A stretch of 64,000 nucleotides of DNA from Mycolicibacterium wolinskyi. Its GTDB lineage: Bacteria; Actinomycetota; Actinomycetes; Mycobacteriales; Mycobacteriaceae. A model generated the notes under the pieces. The model had not been told where the DNA came from, ran no database searches, and worked only from the letters and a program-made list of their open reading frames with translations. The stretch covers positions 434,001-498,000 of the forward strand of contig NZ_LQQA01000015.1 in assembly GCF_002101965.1 (NCBI RefSeq), read 5' to 3'. The translations under genes and the position numbers were made by a program. Of the stretch, positions 16,445 through 24,852 are shown piece by piece; position 1 is the stretch's first letter, and each line of letters opens with the position of its first letter.

Positions 16445-17494
16445 CTAACCCCGCAGCGATGCGGTGTCGATGACGAACCGGTAGCGCACGTCACTGGCGA
16501 GCACGCGCTCGTAGGCCTCGTTGATGTAGTCGGGCGCGATGACCTCGATCTCGGGCAGCGCGTCGTGCTCGGCGCAGAAATCGAGCATCTCCTGGGTCTC
16601 GGCGATGCCGCCGATCATCGACCCGGACAGGCTGCGTCGCATACCGGCCAGCGGGAACGGCGGCACCTCCATGGCGTGCTCGGGCATACCGAGTTCGACG
16701 AGCGTGCCGTCGACCTTGAGCAGGCCGAGGTAGGCGCCGAGGTCGAGGTTGGCCGACACGGTGTTGAGGATCAGGTCGAACGATCCGCGCAGCTTCTTGA
16801 AGGTGTCCGGATCGGCGGTCGCGTAGTAGTGGCTGGCGCCCAGACGCAGGCCGTCTTCCATCTTCTTGAGTGACTGGCTCAGCACGGTGACCTCCGCGCC
16901 CATCGCCTTGGCCAGCTTGACGGCCATGTGGCCGAGCCCGCCGAGACCGATCACGGCGACCGACTTGCCGGGGCCGGCATTCCAGTGCCGCAGCGGGGAG
17001 TAGGTGGTGATGCCTGCGCACAGCAGCGGAGCGGCCGCGTCGAGCGGGATGCTGTCGGGGATGCGCAGCACGTAGTTCTCGTCGACGACGGTGGCGCCGC
17101 TGTAGCCGCCGAACGTCGGGGTGCCGTCGCGCTCGGTCGAGTTGTAGGTGGCGATCATGCCGGTTCCGGTGCAGTACTGCTCCAGGCCGGCCTTGCAGTT
17201 GTCGCATTCACGACAGGAGTCGACGAAACAGCCGACGCCGACGTGATCGCCGACTTTGTACTTGGTGACCTCGGAACCCACCTCGGTCACCACACCGGCG
17301 ATCTCGTGGCCGGGGACAACGGGGTAGTTGGGCGTGCCCCACTCACCCTTGACGGTGTGGATGTCGGAATGGCAGATCCCGGCGAAATGGATGTCGAAAG
17401 CTACGTCGTGCGGGCCGACCTCGCGGCGCTTGATCGTGGTCTTGGTCAGTGGCTCGGTCGCCGAGTTCGCGGCGTAGGCGGAAACAGTGCTCAT
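16445..17494 (-). CDS. adhC: NADP-dependent zinc alcohol dehydrogenase
   Basis: 349 residues from ATG 17494 with AAAGAGGG upstream. It belongs to the cinnamyl-alcohol/YahK-type medium-chain dehydrogenases: catalytic zinc ligands in GICHSDIH and VPGHEIAGVV, structural zinc cysteines in CRECDNCKAGLEQYC, and cofactor loop IGLGGLGHMAVKLAKAMG. It corresponds closely to mycobacterial AdhC (Rv3045), which reduces aldehydes with NADPH. It is a single gene with 153 bases before the YciI gene stop upstream. Confidence 0.93.
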   Translation of the reverse strand: MSTVSAYAANSATEPLTKTTIKRREVGPHDVAFDIHFAGICHSDIHTVKGEWGTPNYPVVPGHEIAGVVTEVGSEVTKYKVGDHVGVGCFVDSCRECDNCKAGLEQYCTGTGMIATYNSTERDGTPTFGGYSGATVVDENYVLRIPDSIPLDAAAPLLCAGITTYSPLRHWNAGPGKSVAVIGLGGLGHMAVKLAKAMGAEVTVLSQSLKKMEDGLRLGASHYYATADPDTFKKLRGSFDLILNTVSANLDLGAYLGLLKVDGTLVELGMPEHAMEVPPFPLAGMRRSLSGSMIGGIAETQEMLDFCAEHDALPEIEVIAPDYINEAYERVLASDVRYRFVIDTASLRG

Positions 17495-17647
17495 CAAAGC
17501 CCTCTTTTATCGTCGTCAGTGCATACTTCTGGGGACATTAGCCCAGTTAACTGGCGCCTGCTGAACACAGCAGAGCCCGTATGAGAAACGACGAGGCGCG
17601 TAGCGCTAATCCCGGCTTTCGCTGTGACCTTGGTCCCGGCTACCTGG

Positions 17648-17923
17648 CTACAGGCTGGGCGCGCGGAACGATCCGTTGAACGACACGCGCTCGACGCTGA
17701 CCAGGCCGGCCAACGTGTAGGGGTCGCGGTCGATGATGCTCTGGGCTTCCTCGGCGCTGATGTCGCCGGTGATCAGGACGGCACCGGTCGGTGTTTCCTG
17801 ACGGCCGGCCAACAGGATGCGCCCCGCGGCCACTTCCTCCTCGAGCCAGGCGATATGGGCGGGCCGGGTCTGCTCGACGACGTCGAGCGGCTTCAGGTAT
17901 GTCGTGGTGAGTACGTGGAACAC
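17648..17923 (-). CDS. YciI family protein
   Basis: 91 residues from GTG 17923. A dimeric alpha+beta barrel-like YciI protein: the conserved His in RPAHIAWLEEEVAAGRILLA, then GAVLITGDISAEEAQSIIDRD and an F/V-rich final strand. YciI proteins resemble muconolactone isomerase; a few act in halogenated aromatic degradation, but most have no known reaction. It lies nine bases downstream of fecB on the same strand and is probably cotranscribed. Confidence 0.85.
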   Translation of the reverse strand: MFHVLTTTYLKPLDVVEQTRPAHIAWLEEEVAAGRILLAGRQETPTGAVLITGDISAEEAQSIIDRDPYTLAGLVSVERVSFNGSFRAPSL

Positions 17924-17932
17924 GCTGCGAGA

Positions 17933-19000
17933 TTAGTTGATCGGTGCGTTGACCCAGCGCAGGTCGTCGAGGATCCCGCGTGCGGCCACGATGTTCTGCC
18001 CGGTCTGCCACACCTCGTTGTTGACCACGAACACCCGGTTGTCGCGCGCGGCCGACAGCGCACGCCATGCGTCGCTGTCGAGGATCGCGGTGGCGTTGTC
18101 CCTGGCCGCCGCAGACGCGAACGAGACGTAGACGATGTCGGCGTCGGCGATCGAGTAGTCGGCGTCCGACGTGCTCAGCTCCTCGTACGGCTTGTCGGTG
18201 AACCGTTGGGCCGCAGGGCGATCCAGGCCGACCGCGGCCAGCACGCTGCCGGGGAAGTTTTCGGCGCCGTACACGCGCACGGTGTTCTCGGTCAGCTGCA
18301 CCACCGATGCCTGGAAGTGGGCGGCGTCGTTGTCGGCACCGGTCTTGCGGGCCGCATCGTCGAACTTCTCGATCAGGTCGTCGGCAGCACCGGCGCGTCC
18401 GGTCGATGCCCCCACCGCGCGCAGGGTGTCGCGCCAGTCGGCGCCGGGCGTGCCGGTGAACACGGTCGGCGCGATCGCCGCCAGCGCCCCGAACGACGAC
18501 GGCGTCAGCGCCTGCGACCCCAGGATCAGGTCGGGTTTCGCCGCCTCGATCGCGGCGAGGTCGGGGGCGCCGCGGGTACCTGCCGGTGCCACCTCGTGGA
18601 CGACGGTGCCCAGGTATGAGGGCTGGGTGGTCGAACCGTCCGGAAGCGCCGCCGCGACGATGCGCGCTTGCAGGCCGAGCGCGCACAGGGCATCGAGCTG
18701 GTCGCCGGACAACACCACGATGCGCTGCGGATCGCCGCGCAGCTCGGTCGTCTCGGGGATGTCGGCGCCTCTCGCGTTGCGGACCTCGCGGGGCGCCGGA
18801 TCGGCGGGCGCCGGGTCCGGTGCACAGGATTCGTCGGGCCTGCGCTGGTTGCCGAGCACGCCGGCGTCGGCGATCTTGGTCACACTGGTGCTCATCGACG
18901 GCTGGCTCGCCGGCGTGGCGTCTTCCGAACCGCACCCGCTGCCCAGCGTCACGGCTGCGACAGTCAACAGGGCGCTTGCCAGTGCGCGGTTCCTCAGCAC
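17933..19000 (-). CDS. fecB: FecB-type substrate-binding lipoprotein
   Basis: 355 residues from GTG 19000. A lipoprotein signal peptide ends at LGSGC (Cys23), followed by a linker and a class III periplasmic-binding fold (PQRIVVLSGDQLDALCALGL, AAIEAAKPDLILGSQALTP, ADIVYVSFAS, LDDLRWVNAPIN). It matches mycobacterial FecB (Rv3044), a surface iron-siderophore-binding lipoprotein that has been linked to carboxymycobactin uptake and to intrinsic antibiotic tolerance. No permease or ATPase is nearby, as in M. tuberculosis. No clear IdeR box was found upstream. Confidence 0.92.
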   Translation of the reverse strand: MLRNRALASALLTVAAVTLGSGCGSEDATPASQPSMSTSVTKIADAGVLGNQRRPDESCAPDPAPADPAPREVRNARGADIPETTELRGDPQRIVVLSGDQLDALCALGLQARIVAAALPDGSTTQPSYLGTVVHEVAPAGTRGAPDLAAIEAAKPDLILGSQALTPSSFGALAAIAPTVFTGTPGADWRDTLRAVGASTGRAGAADDLIEKFDDAARKTGADNDAAHFQASVVQLTENTVRVYGAENFPGSVLAAVGLDRPAAQRFTDKPYEELSTSDADYSIADADIVYVSFASAAARDNATAILDSDAWRALSAARDNRVFVVNNEVWQTGQNIVAARGILDDLRWVNAPIN

Positions 19001-19113
19001 GGGGCGACGTTAACACTCGGCCGCTTGCGGCTGGTCAGGGCTTCGTCCGGGGCAGGTGCCCGGCCAGTACGACACTTTGTAGGACCCACGGGCACGCATG
19101 TCGCGGGGAGAGT

Positions 19114-19119
19114 TAGGAT
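19114..19119 (+). promoter_or_regulatory. Probable ctaD -10 box
   Basis: TAGGAT matches the mycobacterial TAnnnT -10 pattern and would give a 5' leader of about 40 bases. The leader contains the short palindrome CGGGATTTCCCG (19133-19144) and GGAGG at 19155-19159. Confidence 0.45.
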
Positions 19120-19164
19120 TCAGTTCGATAAGCGGGATTTCCCGACGAATCTTTGGAGGACCTC

Positions 19165-20892
19165 TTGGTAGCCGAAGCGCCCCCAATCGGAGAACTCGAG
19201 GCACGTCGTCCGTTTCCGGAACGTATGGGCCCCAAGGGGAACTTGATCTACAACCTGATCACCACCACCGATCACAAGCTGATCGGCATCATGTACTGCG
19301 TTGCGTGCTTCGCGTTCTTCGCGATCGGTGGCCTGATGGCGCTGTTCATGCGTACCGAGCTGGCGATGCCGGGTCTGCAGTTCCTGTCCAACGAGCAGTT
19401 CAACCAGCTGTTCACCATGCACGGCACGGTGATGCTGCTGTTCTACGCGACGCCCATCGTGTTCGGCTTCGCCAACCTGGTGCTGCCGCTGCAGATCGGT
19501 GCGCCCGACGTGGCGTTCCCGCGCCTCAACGCGTTTTCGTTCTGGCTGTTCCTGTTCGGCGCGCTGATCGCGATCGCCGGCTTCATCACCCCTGGCGGTG
19601 CCGCTGACTTCGGCTGGACGGCGTACTCACCGCTGACCGACGCGATCCACTCGCCCGGTGCCGGTGGCGACCTGTGGATCATGGGTCTGGCCGTCGGTGG
19701 CCTCGGCACGATCCTCGGTGGCGTCAACATGGTCACCACCGTGGTGTGCATGCGCGCACCCGGCATGACGATGTTCCGCATGCCGGTGTTCACCTGGAAC
19801 ATCCTGGTGACCTCGATCCTGGTGCTGCTGGCCTTTCCGCTGCTGACCGCCGCGCTGTTCGGCCTGGCCGCCGACCGCCACCTGGGTGCCCACATCTACG
19901 ACCCGGCCAACGGCGGTGTGCTGTTGTGGCAGCACCTGTTCTGGTTCTTCGGCCACCCCGAGGTGTACATCATCGCGTTGCCGTTCTTCGGCATCGTCTC
20001 CGAGATCTTCCCGGTGTTCAGCCGCAAGCCCATCTTCGGTTACACCACCCTGATCTACGCCACCATCAGCATCGCGGCGCTGTCGGTCGCGGTGTGGGCG
20101 CACCACATGTATGCCACCGGCGCGGTGCTGCTGCCGTTCTTCTCGTTCATGACGTTCCTGATCGCGGTCCCGACCGGCATCAAGTTCTTCAACTGGATCG
20201 GCACGATGTGGAAGGGCCAGTTGACGTTCGAGACACCGATGCTGTTCTCGGTCGGCTTCCTCATCACGTTCCTGCTGGGTGGCCTGTCCGGCGTGCTGCT
20301 GGCCAGCCCGCCGCTGGACTTCCACGTCACCGACAGCTACTTCGTCATCGCGCACTTCCACTACGTGCTCTTCGGCACCATCGTGTTCGCCACCTACGCG
20401 GGCATCTACTTCTGGTTCCCGAAGATGACGGGCCGCCTGCTCGACGAGCGGCTGGGCAAGCTGCACTTCTGGCTGACGTTCATCGGCTTCCACACCACGT
20501 TCCTGGTGCAGCACTGGGTGGGTGACGAGGGCATGCCGCGTCGCTACGCCGACTACCTGCCCAGCGACGGGTTCACGACGCTCAACGTCATCTCGACCAT
20601 CGGCGCGTTCATCCTCGGTGTGTCGGTGCTGCCGTTCGCCTGGAACGTCTTCAAGAGCTGGCGCTACGGCGAGCCGGTCACGGTCGACGATCCGTGGGGC
20701 TACGGCAACTCGTTGGAGTGGGCGACCTCCTGCCCGCCGCCGCGGCACAACTTCACCGAGCTGCCGCGCATCCGGTCGGAGCGTCCGGCGTTCGAGCTGC
20801 ACTACCCGCACATGGTCGAGCGGATGCGTGCCGAGGCCCACGTGGGCCGGTCGCATCACCCCGAGCTCGAAACCGCGGACAAGTCCAGTTGA
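19165..20892 (+). CDS. ctaD: Cytochrome c oxidase subunit I (aa3)
   Basis: 575 residues from TTG 19165, chosen because GGAGG sits five bases upstream and the protein then begins VAEAPPIGELEARRP like other mycobacterial CtaD. It is the core subunit of the aa3 oxidase, which in mycobacteria forms a supercomplex with cytochrome bcc. Haem and CuB ligands are visible: His in FTMHGTVMLLFYATP, the His-Tyr crosslink site in FFGHPEVYI, the HH pair in WAHHMYATG, and the two His in AHFHYVLFG. The K-channel and D-channel regions look intact. Homologue of Rv3043c. Confidence 0.97.
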   Translation: MVAEAPPIGELEARRPFPERMGPKGNLIYNLITTTDHKLIGIMYCVACFAFFAIGGLMALFMRTELAMPGLQFLSNEQFNQLFTMHGTVMLLFYATPIVFGFANLVLPLQIGAPDVAFPRLNAFSFWLFLFGALIAIAGFITPGGAADFGWTAYSPLTDAIHSPGAGGDLWIMGLAVGGLGTILGGVNMVTTVVCMRAPGMTMFRMPVFTWNILVTSILVLLAFPLLTAALFGLAADRHLGAHIYDPANGGVLLWQHLFWFFGHPEVYIIALPFFGIVSEIFPVFSRKPIFGYTTLIYATISIAALSVAVWAHHMYATGAVLLPFFSFMTFLIAVPTGIKFFNWIGTMWKGQLTFETPMLFSVGFLITFLLGGLSGVLLASPPLDFHVTDSYFVIAHFHYVLFGTIVFATYAGIYFWFPKMTGRLLDERLGKLHFWLTFIGFHTTFLVQHWVGDEGMPRRYADYLPSDGFTTLNVISTIGAFILGVSVLPFAWNVFKSWRYGEPVTVDDPWGYGNSLEWATSCPPPRHNFTELPRIRSERPAFELHYPHMVERMRAEAHVGRSHHPELETADKSS

Positions 20893-20926
20893 CGGTAGGC
20901 GGCATCCGGGGGAGGTGAGTCGGAAG

Positions 20927-22180
20927 GTGCCTTCGCCTATCGGTCCTTCGCGCGAGCGCTCATCGGTTCTGATCACCGTCACCGGCGTCGATCAACCAGG
21001 CGTCACCTCGGCCCTGTTCGAGGTGCTGTCCCGCCACAAGGTGGAACTGCGCAACGTCGAACAGGTCGTCATCCGCGGCCGGCTCACCTTGGGTGTGCTG
21101 GTCGCGGTGCCTGCTGACATCGCTGACGGAGACGGCCTGCGCAGCGACGTCGAGGCCGCCATACACGGCGTCGGTCTCGACGTCGTGATCGAGCGCAGCG
21201 ACGACCTTCCGGTGATGCGGGAGCCGTCCACGCACACGATCGTGGTGCTGGGCCGCCCCATCACGGCGGGTGCGTTCAGTGTGGTGGCCCGGGCAGTAGC
21301 CGAACTGGGCGTCAACATCGACTTCATCCGCGGAGTCTCGGACTATCCGGTGACCGGCCTTGAGCTTCGCGTCTCCGTGCCGTCAGGAGCCGCGTACGGG
21401 CAGCTGCAGACCGCGCTCGCGAAGGTCGCGGTCGACGAGGGTGTCGACATCGCGCTGGAGGATTACAGCCTGTCGCGCCGGGCCAAGCGGCTCATCGTCT
21501 TCGACGTCGACTCCACGCTGATCCAGGGCGAGGTGATCGAGATGCTCGCCGCGCGGGTGGGCGCGGAGGCTGCGGTCGCCGAGGTCACCGAGGCGGCCAT
21601 GCGCGGCGAACTGGACTTCGCCGAGTCGTTGCACCGCCGAGTCGCGACGCTGGCCGGGTTGCCTGCCGAGGTACTCGACGACGTGGCCGAGCAGCTCGAG
21701 CTGACGCCCGGCGCACGCACGACCATCCGAACCCTGCGGCGGCTGGGCTTTCACTGCGGCGTGGTGTCCGGCGGTTTCCGCCAGGTGATCGAGCCACTCG
21801 CGCACGAGTTGATGCTCGACTACGTCGCGGCCAACGAGCTCGAGATCGTCGACGGCAAGCTCACCGGACGCGTGATCGGATCCGTCATCGACCGGCCGGG
21901 TAAAGCCAAGGCGCTGCGCGACTTCGCCCAACAGGTCGGTGTGCCGATGGAGCAGACCGTGGCCGTCGGTGACGGCGCCAACGACATCGACATGCTGGCG
22001 GCAGCCGGGCTGGGTGTCGCGTTCAACGCCAAGCCCGCACTGCGCGAGGTCGCCGACGCATCGCTGAGCCACCCCTACCTCGACACCGTGTTGTTCATCC
22101 TCGGCATCACGCGCGGTGAGATCGAGGCGGCCGACGCCGTCGACGGTGTGGTGCGACGCGTCGACATCCCGGACGACTGA
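20927..22180 (+). CDS. serB2: Phosphoserine phosphatase with tandem ACT domains
   Basis: 417 residues from GTG 20927, with GGAGG 11-15 bases upstream; an earlier GTG at 20915 would overlap that ribosome site. Two N-terminal ACT domains (VLITVTGVDQPGVTSALFEV, then HTIVVLGRPITAGAFSVVAR) precede a HAD phosphatase domain with nucleophile Asp193 and acid/base Asp195 in FDVDSTLIQGE, motif II in VVSGGFRQVI, and motif III/IV in GDGANDIDML. It makes serine from phosphoserine. It matches SerB2 (Rv3042c). It follows ctaD after 34 bases and may share its transcript. Confidence 0.96.
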   Translation: MPSPIGPSRERSSVLITVTGVDQPGVTSALFEVLSRHKVELRNVEQVVIRGRLTLGVLVAVPADIADGDGLRSDVEAAIHGVGLDVVIERSDDLPVMREPSTHTIVVLGRPITAGAFSVVARAVAELGVNIDFIRGVSDYPVTGLELRVSVPSGAAYGQLQTALAKVAVDEGVDIALEDYSLSRRAKRLIVFDVDSTLIQGEVIEMLAARVGAEAAVAEVTEAAMRGELDFAESLHRRVATLAGLPAEVLDDVAEQLELTPGARTTIRTLRRLGFHCGVVSGGFRQVIEPLAHELMLDYVAANELEIVDGKLTGRVIGSVIDRPGKAKALRDFAQQVGVPMEQTVAVGDGANDIDMLAAAGLGVAFNAKPALREVADASLSHPYLDTVLFILGITRGEIEAADAVDGVVRRVDIPDD

Positions 22181-22182
22181 CG

Positions 22183-22188
22183 TAGGCT
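22183..22188 (+). promoter_or_regulatory. Leaderless-type -10 box
   Basis: TAGGCT ends six bases before GTG 22195, so the transcript should start at the start codon of the small secreted protein gene. It begins three bases after the serB2 stop. Confidence 0.6.
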
Positions 22189-22194
22189 TAGCCC

Positions 22195-22491
22195 GTGATG
22201 ACGGTCAAGCACGCGATTCTGGTTGGTGGTTTCGCAGTCGCAGCGGTCCTCGGACTGGTGGCAGTCGCGGCACCGGCCGAGGCCAAGCGTTGCCCGTCGG
22301 GCACCGTTCAGTCGAAGTTCGAAGGCGTATGCGTCAAGGGTGCGTCGGGCGGCGGGCTCGTGCCCGTGCTGCCGCCGAGCGGCGGGGGCCCCGTGATCGG
22401 CGGGCAGCCCGGTGGTCTGGCGACCGTGAACGGCATCCCGTGCACCAAGGAGCACTACGGCACCTGCCTGGCGATGACCCAGCAGCCGTAG
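22195..22491 (+). CDS. Small secreted cysteine-containing protein, unknown
   Basis: 98 residues from GTG 22195 (leaderless) or 97 from ATG 22198. A Sec signal peptide is obvious (KHAILVGGFAVAAVLGLVAV then AAPAEA, cleavage near residue 29-30). The mature part of about 68 residues has four cysteines (RCPSG, GVCVKG, IPCTKE, GTCLAM) flanking a Gly/Pro/Val-rich middle, suggesting two disulfides. I do not recognise the family; small secreted proteins of this style are frequent in mycobacteria. It ends seven bases from the convergent MocR gene. Confidence 0.75.
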   Translation: MMTVKHAILVGGFAVAAVLGLVAVAAPAEAKRCPSGTVQSKFEGVCVKGASGGGLVPVLPPSGGGPVIGGQPGGLATVNGIPCTKEHYGTCLAMTQQP

Positions 22492-22498
22492 CGGCCCG

Positions 22499-23938
22499 CT
22501 ACACGACCAAAGCCTGCTGCTGCGGTTCGACCGTGCCGGTGATGCTGTGCCAGGCCCGGACCAGGAGTTCGACGGCTTCTTCGAGTTGCGGTTCGGGTAA
22601 CGCGTAGGGCAATCGGACGAAGCGCTCCAGCGTGCCGTCCACACCGAACCGGGGGCCCGCAGGCAGATCGACACCCATGCGCGAGGCCGCGGCCGCCAAC
22701 GCGGTGCTCATCGGGGCGGGCAGCTTGATCCACAGCGACATACCGCCGCGGCCGGGACCCGGCTGCCAATCCGGCAGTTCGCGCGCCAGCAGCGAGACCA
22801 GGAACTGCCTGCGAGCGCGGATCAGCTCCCGGCGTTCCGGCAGCACCTCGTCCCGCGTGGCGAGCAGCCTTGCCGCCGCGAGTTGTTCGAGGATCGACGT
22901 TCCGAGGTCAACGGAGGGCCGGATGGCGGCTATGGTCGCCAGCGTGGCGCGCTCGGCGCGGATCCAGCCGACCCGCAAGCCGCCCCAGAACGACTTCGAC
23001 ATCGAGCCGACCGTGAGCACCAGGTCATGGCGTCCCACCGCCGCGGCGAGCGGCTCGGGCGGTGCCTCGTCCATCCACATGTCGATGATCGATTCGTCGA
23101 CGATGGTTCGGGTGCGCGTGTCGGAGATGATCTGCCCCAACCGTTTCCGATCCTCGGCGGGCATGATGAAGCCGGTCGGATTGTGGTTGTCGGGAATGAG
23201 GTAGGCCAGGCTCGGTGCAAGCTGGCGCAGGGCAGCATGCACGGCATCCAACTCCCACCCGTCCTCGGTGAGTGCGACCGGCACGGCGCGGGCGCCGGCA
23301 GTTGAGATCGCCGACAGCGCACCGTGATAGGTGGGTTGCTCGACCAGCACCCGATCGCCCGGCTGGGTGTGCGTCGCGAGGATCAGGCCGATCGCGTGTT
23401 GCGCGCCGCTGGTCACCATGATCTGGCTGGGGTCGGTGGGAAGGCCACGTGCGCAATATCTTTCGGCGATCGCCGCGCGGAGTGCGCTGACGCCCATCAA
23501 CTCGTGGCCGGGCTCCTGCAGATAGGGCGGAATGTCCTTCGCGGCCTCGGCGAACGCCTCGAGGACCGGGGTGCTCGGTGCGGCGAGCGCTGCTGCGGCG
23601 AGGTTCACGGTCGGGGTGCCCGCCTCGGCGGGCACCTGGGGGCGGACCGGCAACGCCGTGGTGCTGCGGGCGCCGCGGCGGGCGTTGAGGTAGCCGTCCT
23701 CACGCAGCTGGGCGAACGCCGCGGTGACCGTGGTGCGCGATACCCGCAGGGCCTCGGCCAGGGCTCGCTCGCTGGGCAGGCGCGAACCGACCGGAACCCG
23801 GCCGTCGACGATGAGCAACCGGATCGCGTCCGCGAGGCCGAGATACGCCGGTCCACTCATACTGGACGTGCGCCAGTTTCCGAGTTCGCGGGCCAAAAGG
23901 TCCACATCGAGCGCTCTGGCAGCCATGTCTGGACTCAT
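22499..23938 (-). CDS. MocR-family regulator (YczR-like, GntR/aminotransferase fusion)
   Basis: 479 residues from ATG 23938; ATG 23926 is an alternative. The N-terminal winged helix of GntR type (SRLPSERALAEALRVSRTTV, then TAAFAQLREDGYL) is fused to a fold type I aminotransferase domain with PLP lysine in the SMSKSFWGGLRVGW motif and the NHNPTG loop. Such MocR proteins bind PLP and DNA. It is divergent from a yczE-type membrane gene, and the MocR group linked to YczE proteins is known as YczR. It probably controls that membrane protein and itself. Confidence 0.85.
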   Translation of the reverse strand: MSPDMAARALDVDLLARELGNWRTSSMSGPAYLGLADAIRLLIVDGRVPVGSRLPSERALAEALRVSRTTVTAAFAQLREDGYLNARRGARSTTALPVRPQVPAEAGTPTVNLAAAALAAPSTPVLEAFAEAAKDIPPYLQEPGHELMGVSALRAAIAERYCARGLPTDPSQIMVTSGAQHAIGLILATHTQPGDRVLVEQPTYHGALSAISTAGARAVPVALTEDGWELDAVHAALRQLAPSLAYLIPDNHNPTGFIMPAEDRKRLGQIISDTRTRTIVDESIIDMWMDEAPPEPLAAAVGRHDLVLTVGSMSKSFWGGLRVGWIRAERATLATIAAIRPSVDLGTSILEQLAAARLLATRDEVLPERRELIRARRQFLVSLLARELPDWQPGPGRGGMSLWIKLPAPMSTALAAAASRMGVDLPAGPRFGVDGTLERFVRLPYALPEPQLEEAVELLVRAWHSITGTVEPQQQALVV

Positions 23939-23944
23939 AATGAT

Positions 23945-23994
23945 GCCAGTATCCGCCAACTGGCTATTGATGAGCAAGCCAGATCGCCAGATTA
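23945..23994. promoter_or_regulatory. Cluster of GCCAG/CTGGC repeats between yczR-like and yczE-like genes
   Basis: GCCAGT at 23945-23950 and ACTGGC at 23959-23964 form an inverted repeat with an eight-base spacer, and two direct copies of GCCAGAT follow at about 23979-23993. Their place between the divergent regulator and its presumed target fits MocR operators, which usually contain several spaced repeats. The inverted pair overlaps a possible -10 (GATACT on the minus strand) of the regulator gene. Confidence 0.5.
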
Positions 23995-24001
23995 TCGGGA
24001 T

Positions 24002-24157
24002 ATGCGAACAAATTGGCTTTCTCGACTGGCCGAATCCCTGGCGAATACGTTCAGGTGGCCCGGCCTCAACGGCAGCTTCGACTATGCGGACCGCGACGAA
24101 GAGCGCATGCGCCGCGAGCTGGAGCTGATCCGGCTGCGTTTCCAGCACCATTCATGA
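24002..24157 (+). CDS. Small charged protein coupled to YczE-like gene
   Basis: 51 residues from ATG 24002 (MRTNWLSRLAESLANTFRWP, ending with an acidic/basic helix EERMRRELELIRLRF). Its TGA overlaps the ATG of the next gene (ATGA at 24154), typical of translational coupling. It lies where the promoter of the divergent pair should be, with no obvious ribosome site, and may be read from a leaderless transcript. I do not recognise a family; the amphipathic C-terminal helix is the only clear element. It could be a leader peptide or a true small partner of the membrane protein. Confidence 0.55.
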   Translation: MRTNWLSRLAESLANTFRWPGLNGSFDYADRDEERMRRELELIRLRFQHHS

Positions 24158-24852
24158 GGGCCGCGGTCACTCGCGGGACGCTGCTGATAACTGGCCTGAT
24201 CGGGTACGGCTTCTCGATGGGCATGATGGTCCGCGCCGGGCTCGGCCTGGACCCGTGGGATGTCTTCCATCAGGGCCTGACCCGCCACACCCCGATGACC
24301 ATCGGCATCGCTTCGGCGGTCGTCGGGGTGGTCGTGTTGTTGGCGTGGATCCCGCTGCGTAACCGGCCGGGGATCGGCACCGTCGCCAACGTCATCGTCA
24401 TCGCCGTCACGGTCGATGCGACGCTCGCACTGCTGCCGGCGCCGTCGGCCATGCCGGCGCGCATCGCGATGATGGTGGGTGCCGTGGTGCTCAATGCCGT
24501 CGCCACGGTCCTCTACATCGGCGCAGGCCTCGGACCCGGTCCGCGCGACGGTCTGATGACCGGCCTCGTCGCGCGTACCGGTTTGTCGGTTCGGTTGGTT
24601 CGCACCGCCATCGAGGCGACCGTGCTGGTGATCGGCTGGCTTTTGGGCGGCACCGTCGGCGTCGGGACGGTCGTCTACGCGTTCGGCATCGGACCGCTCG
24701 TGCAGCTGTTTCTGCGACTTATGCCACGTCGCATACTTTTCCACGACTTCAGCGGTGGCGACCGAGCCCGTCGGGAACGCGTCACTACGATGAGCGAGTG
24801 CCCACAACCGGAGAAGACGCAGCCGACGGTTTCCACGACGAAGACCTGCTGA
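24154..24852 (+). CDS. YczE/YyaS/YitT-type membrane protein
   Basis: 232 residues from ATG 24154. About five to six hydrophobic segments, with the family hallmarks LIGYGFSMGMMVRAGLGLDP followed by WDVFHQGL, and the repeat equivalent AGLGPGPRDGLMTGL. This COG2364 group (YczE) is uncharacterised biochemically; Bacillus members have been tied to antibiotic production and small-molecule handling. Its regulation by the divergent MocR gene is predicted by gene order. The last 18 codons overlap the ABC ATPase gene and look non-conserved. Confidence 0.82.
   Translation: MRAAVTRGTLLITGLIGYGFSMGMMVRAGLGLDPWDVFHQGLTRHTPMTIGIASAVVGVVVLLAWIPLRNRPGIGTVANVIVIAVTVDATLALLPAPSAMPARIAMMVGAVVLNAVATVLYIGAGLGPGPRDGLMTGLVARTGLSVRLVRTAIEATVLVIGWLLGGTVGVGTVVYAFGIGPLVQLFLRLMPRRILFHDFSGGDRARRERVTTMSECPQPEKTQPTVSTTKTC
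24786..24797 (+). promoter_or_regulatory. Leaderless-type promoter for the ABC ATPase gene
   Basis: TACGAT at 24786-24791 is followed by six bases and then GTG 24798. The promoter is inside the 3' end of the yczE-like gene, so the ABC ATPase group can be transcribed independently of it. Confidence 0.55.
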
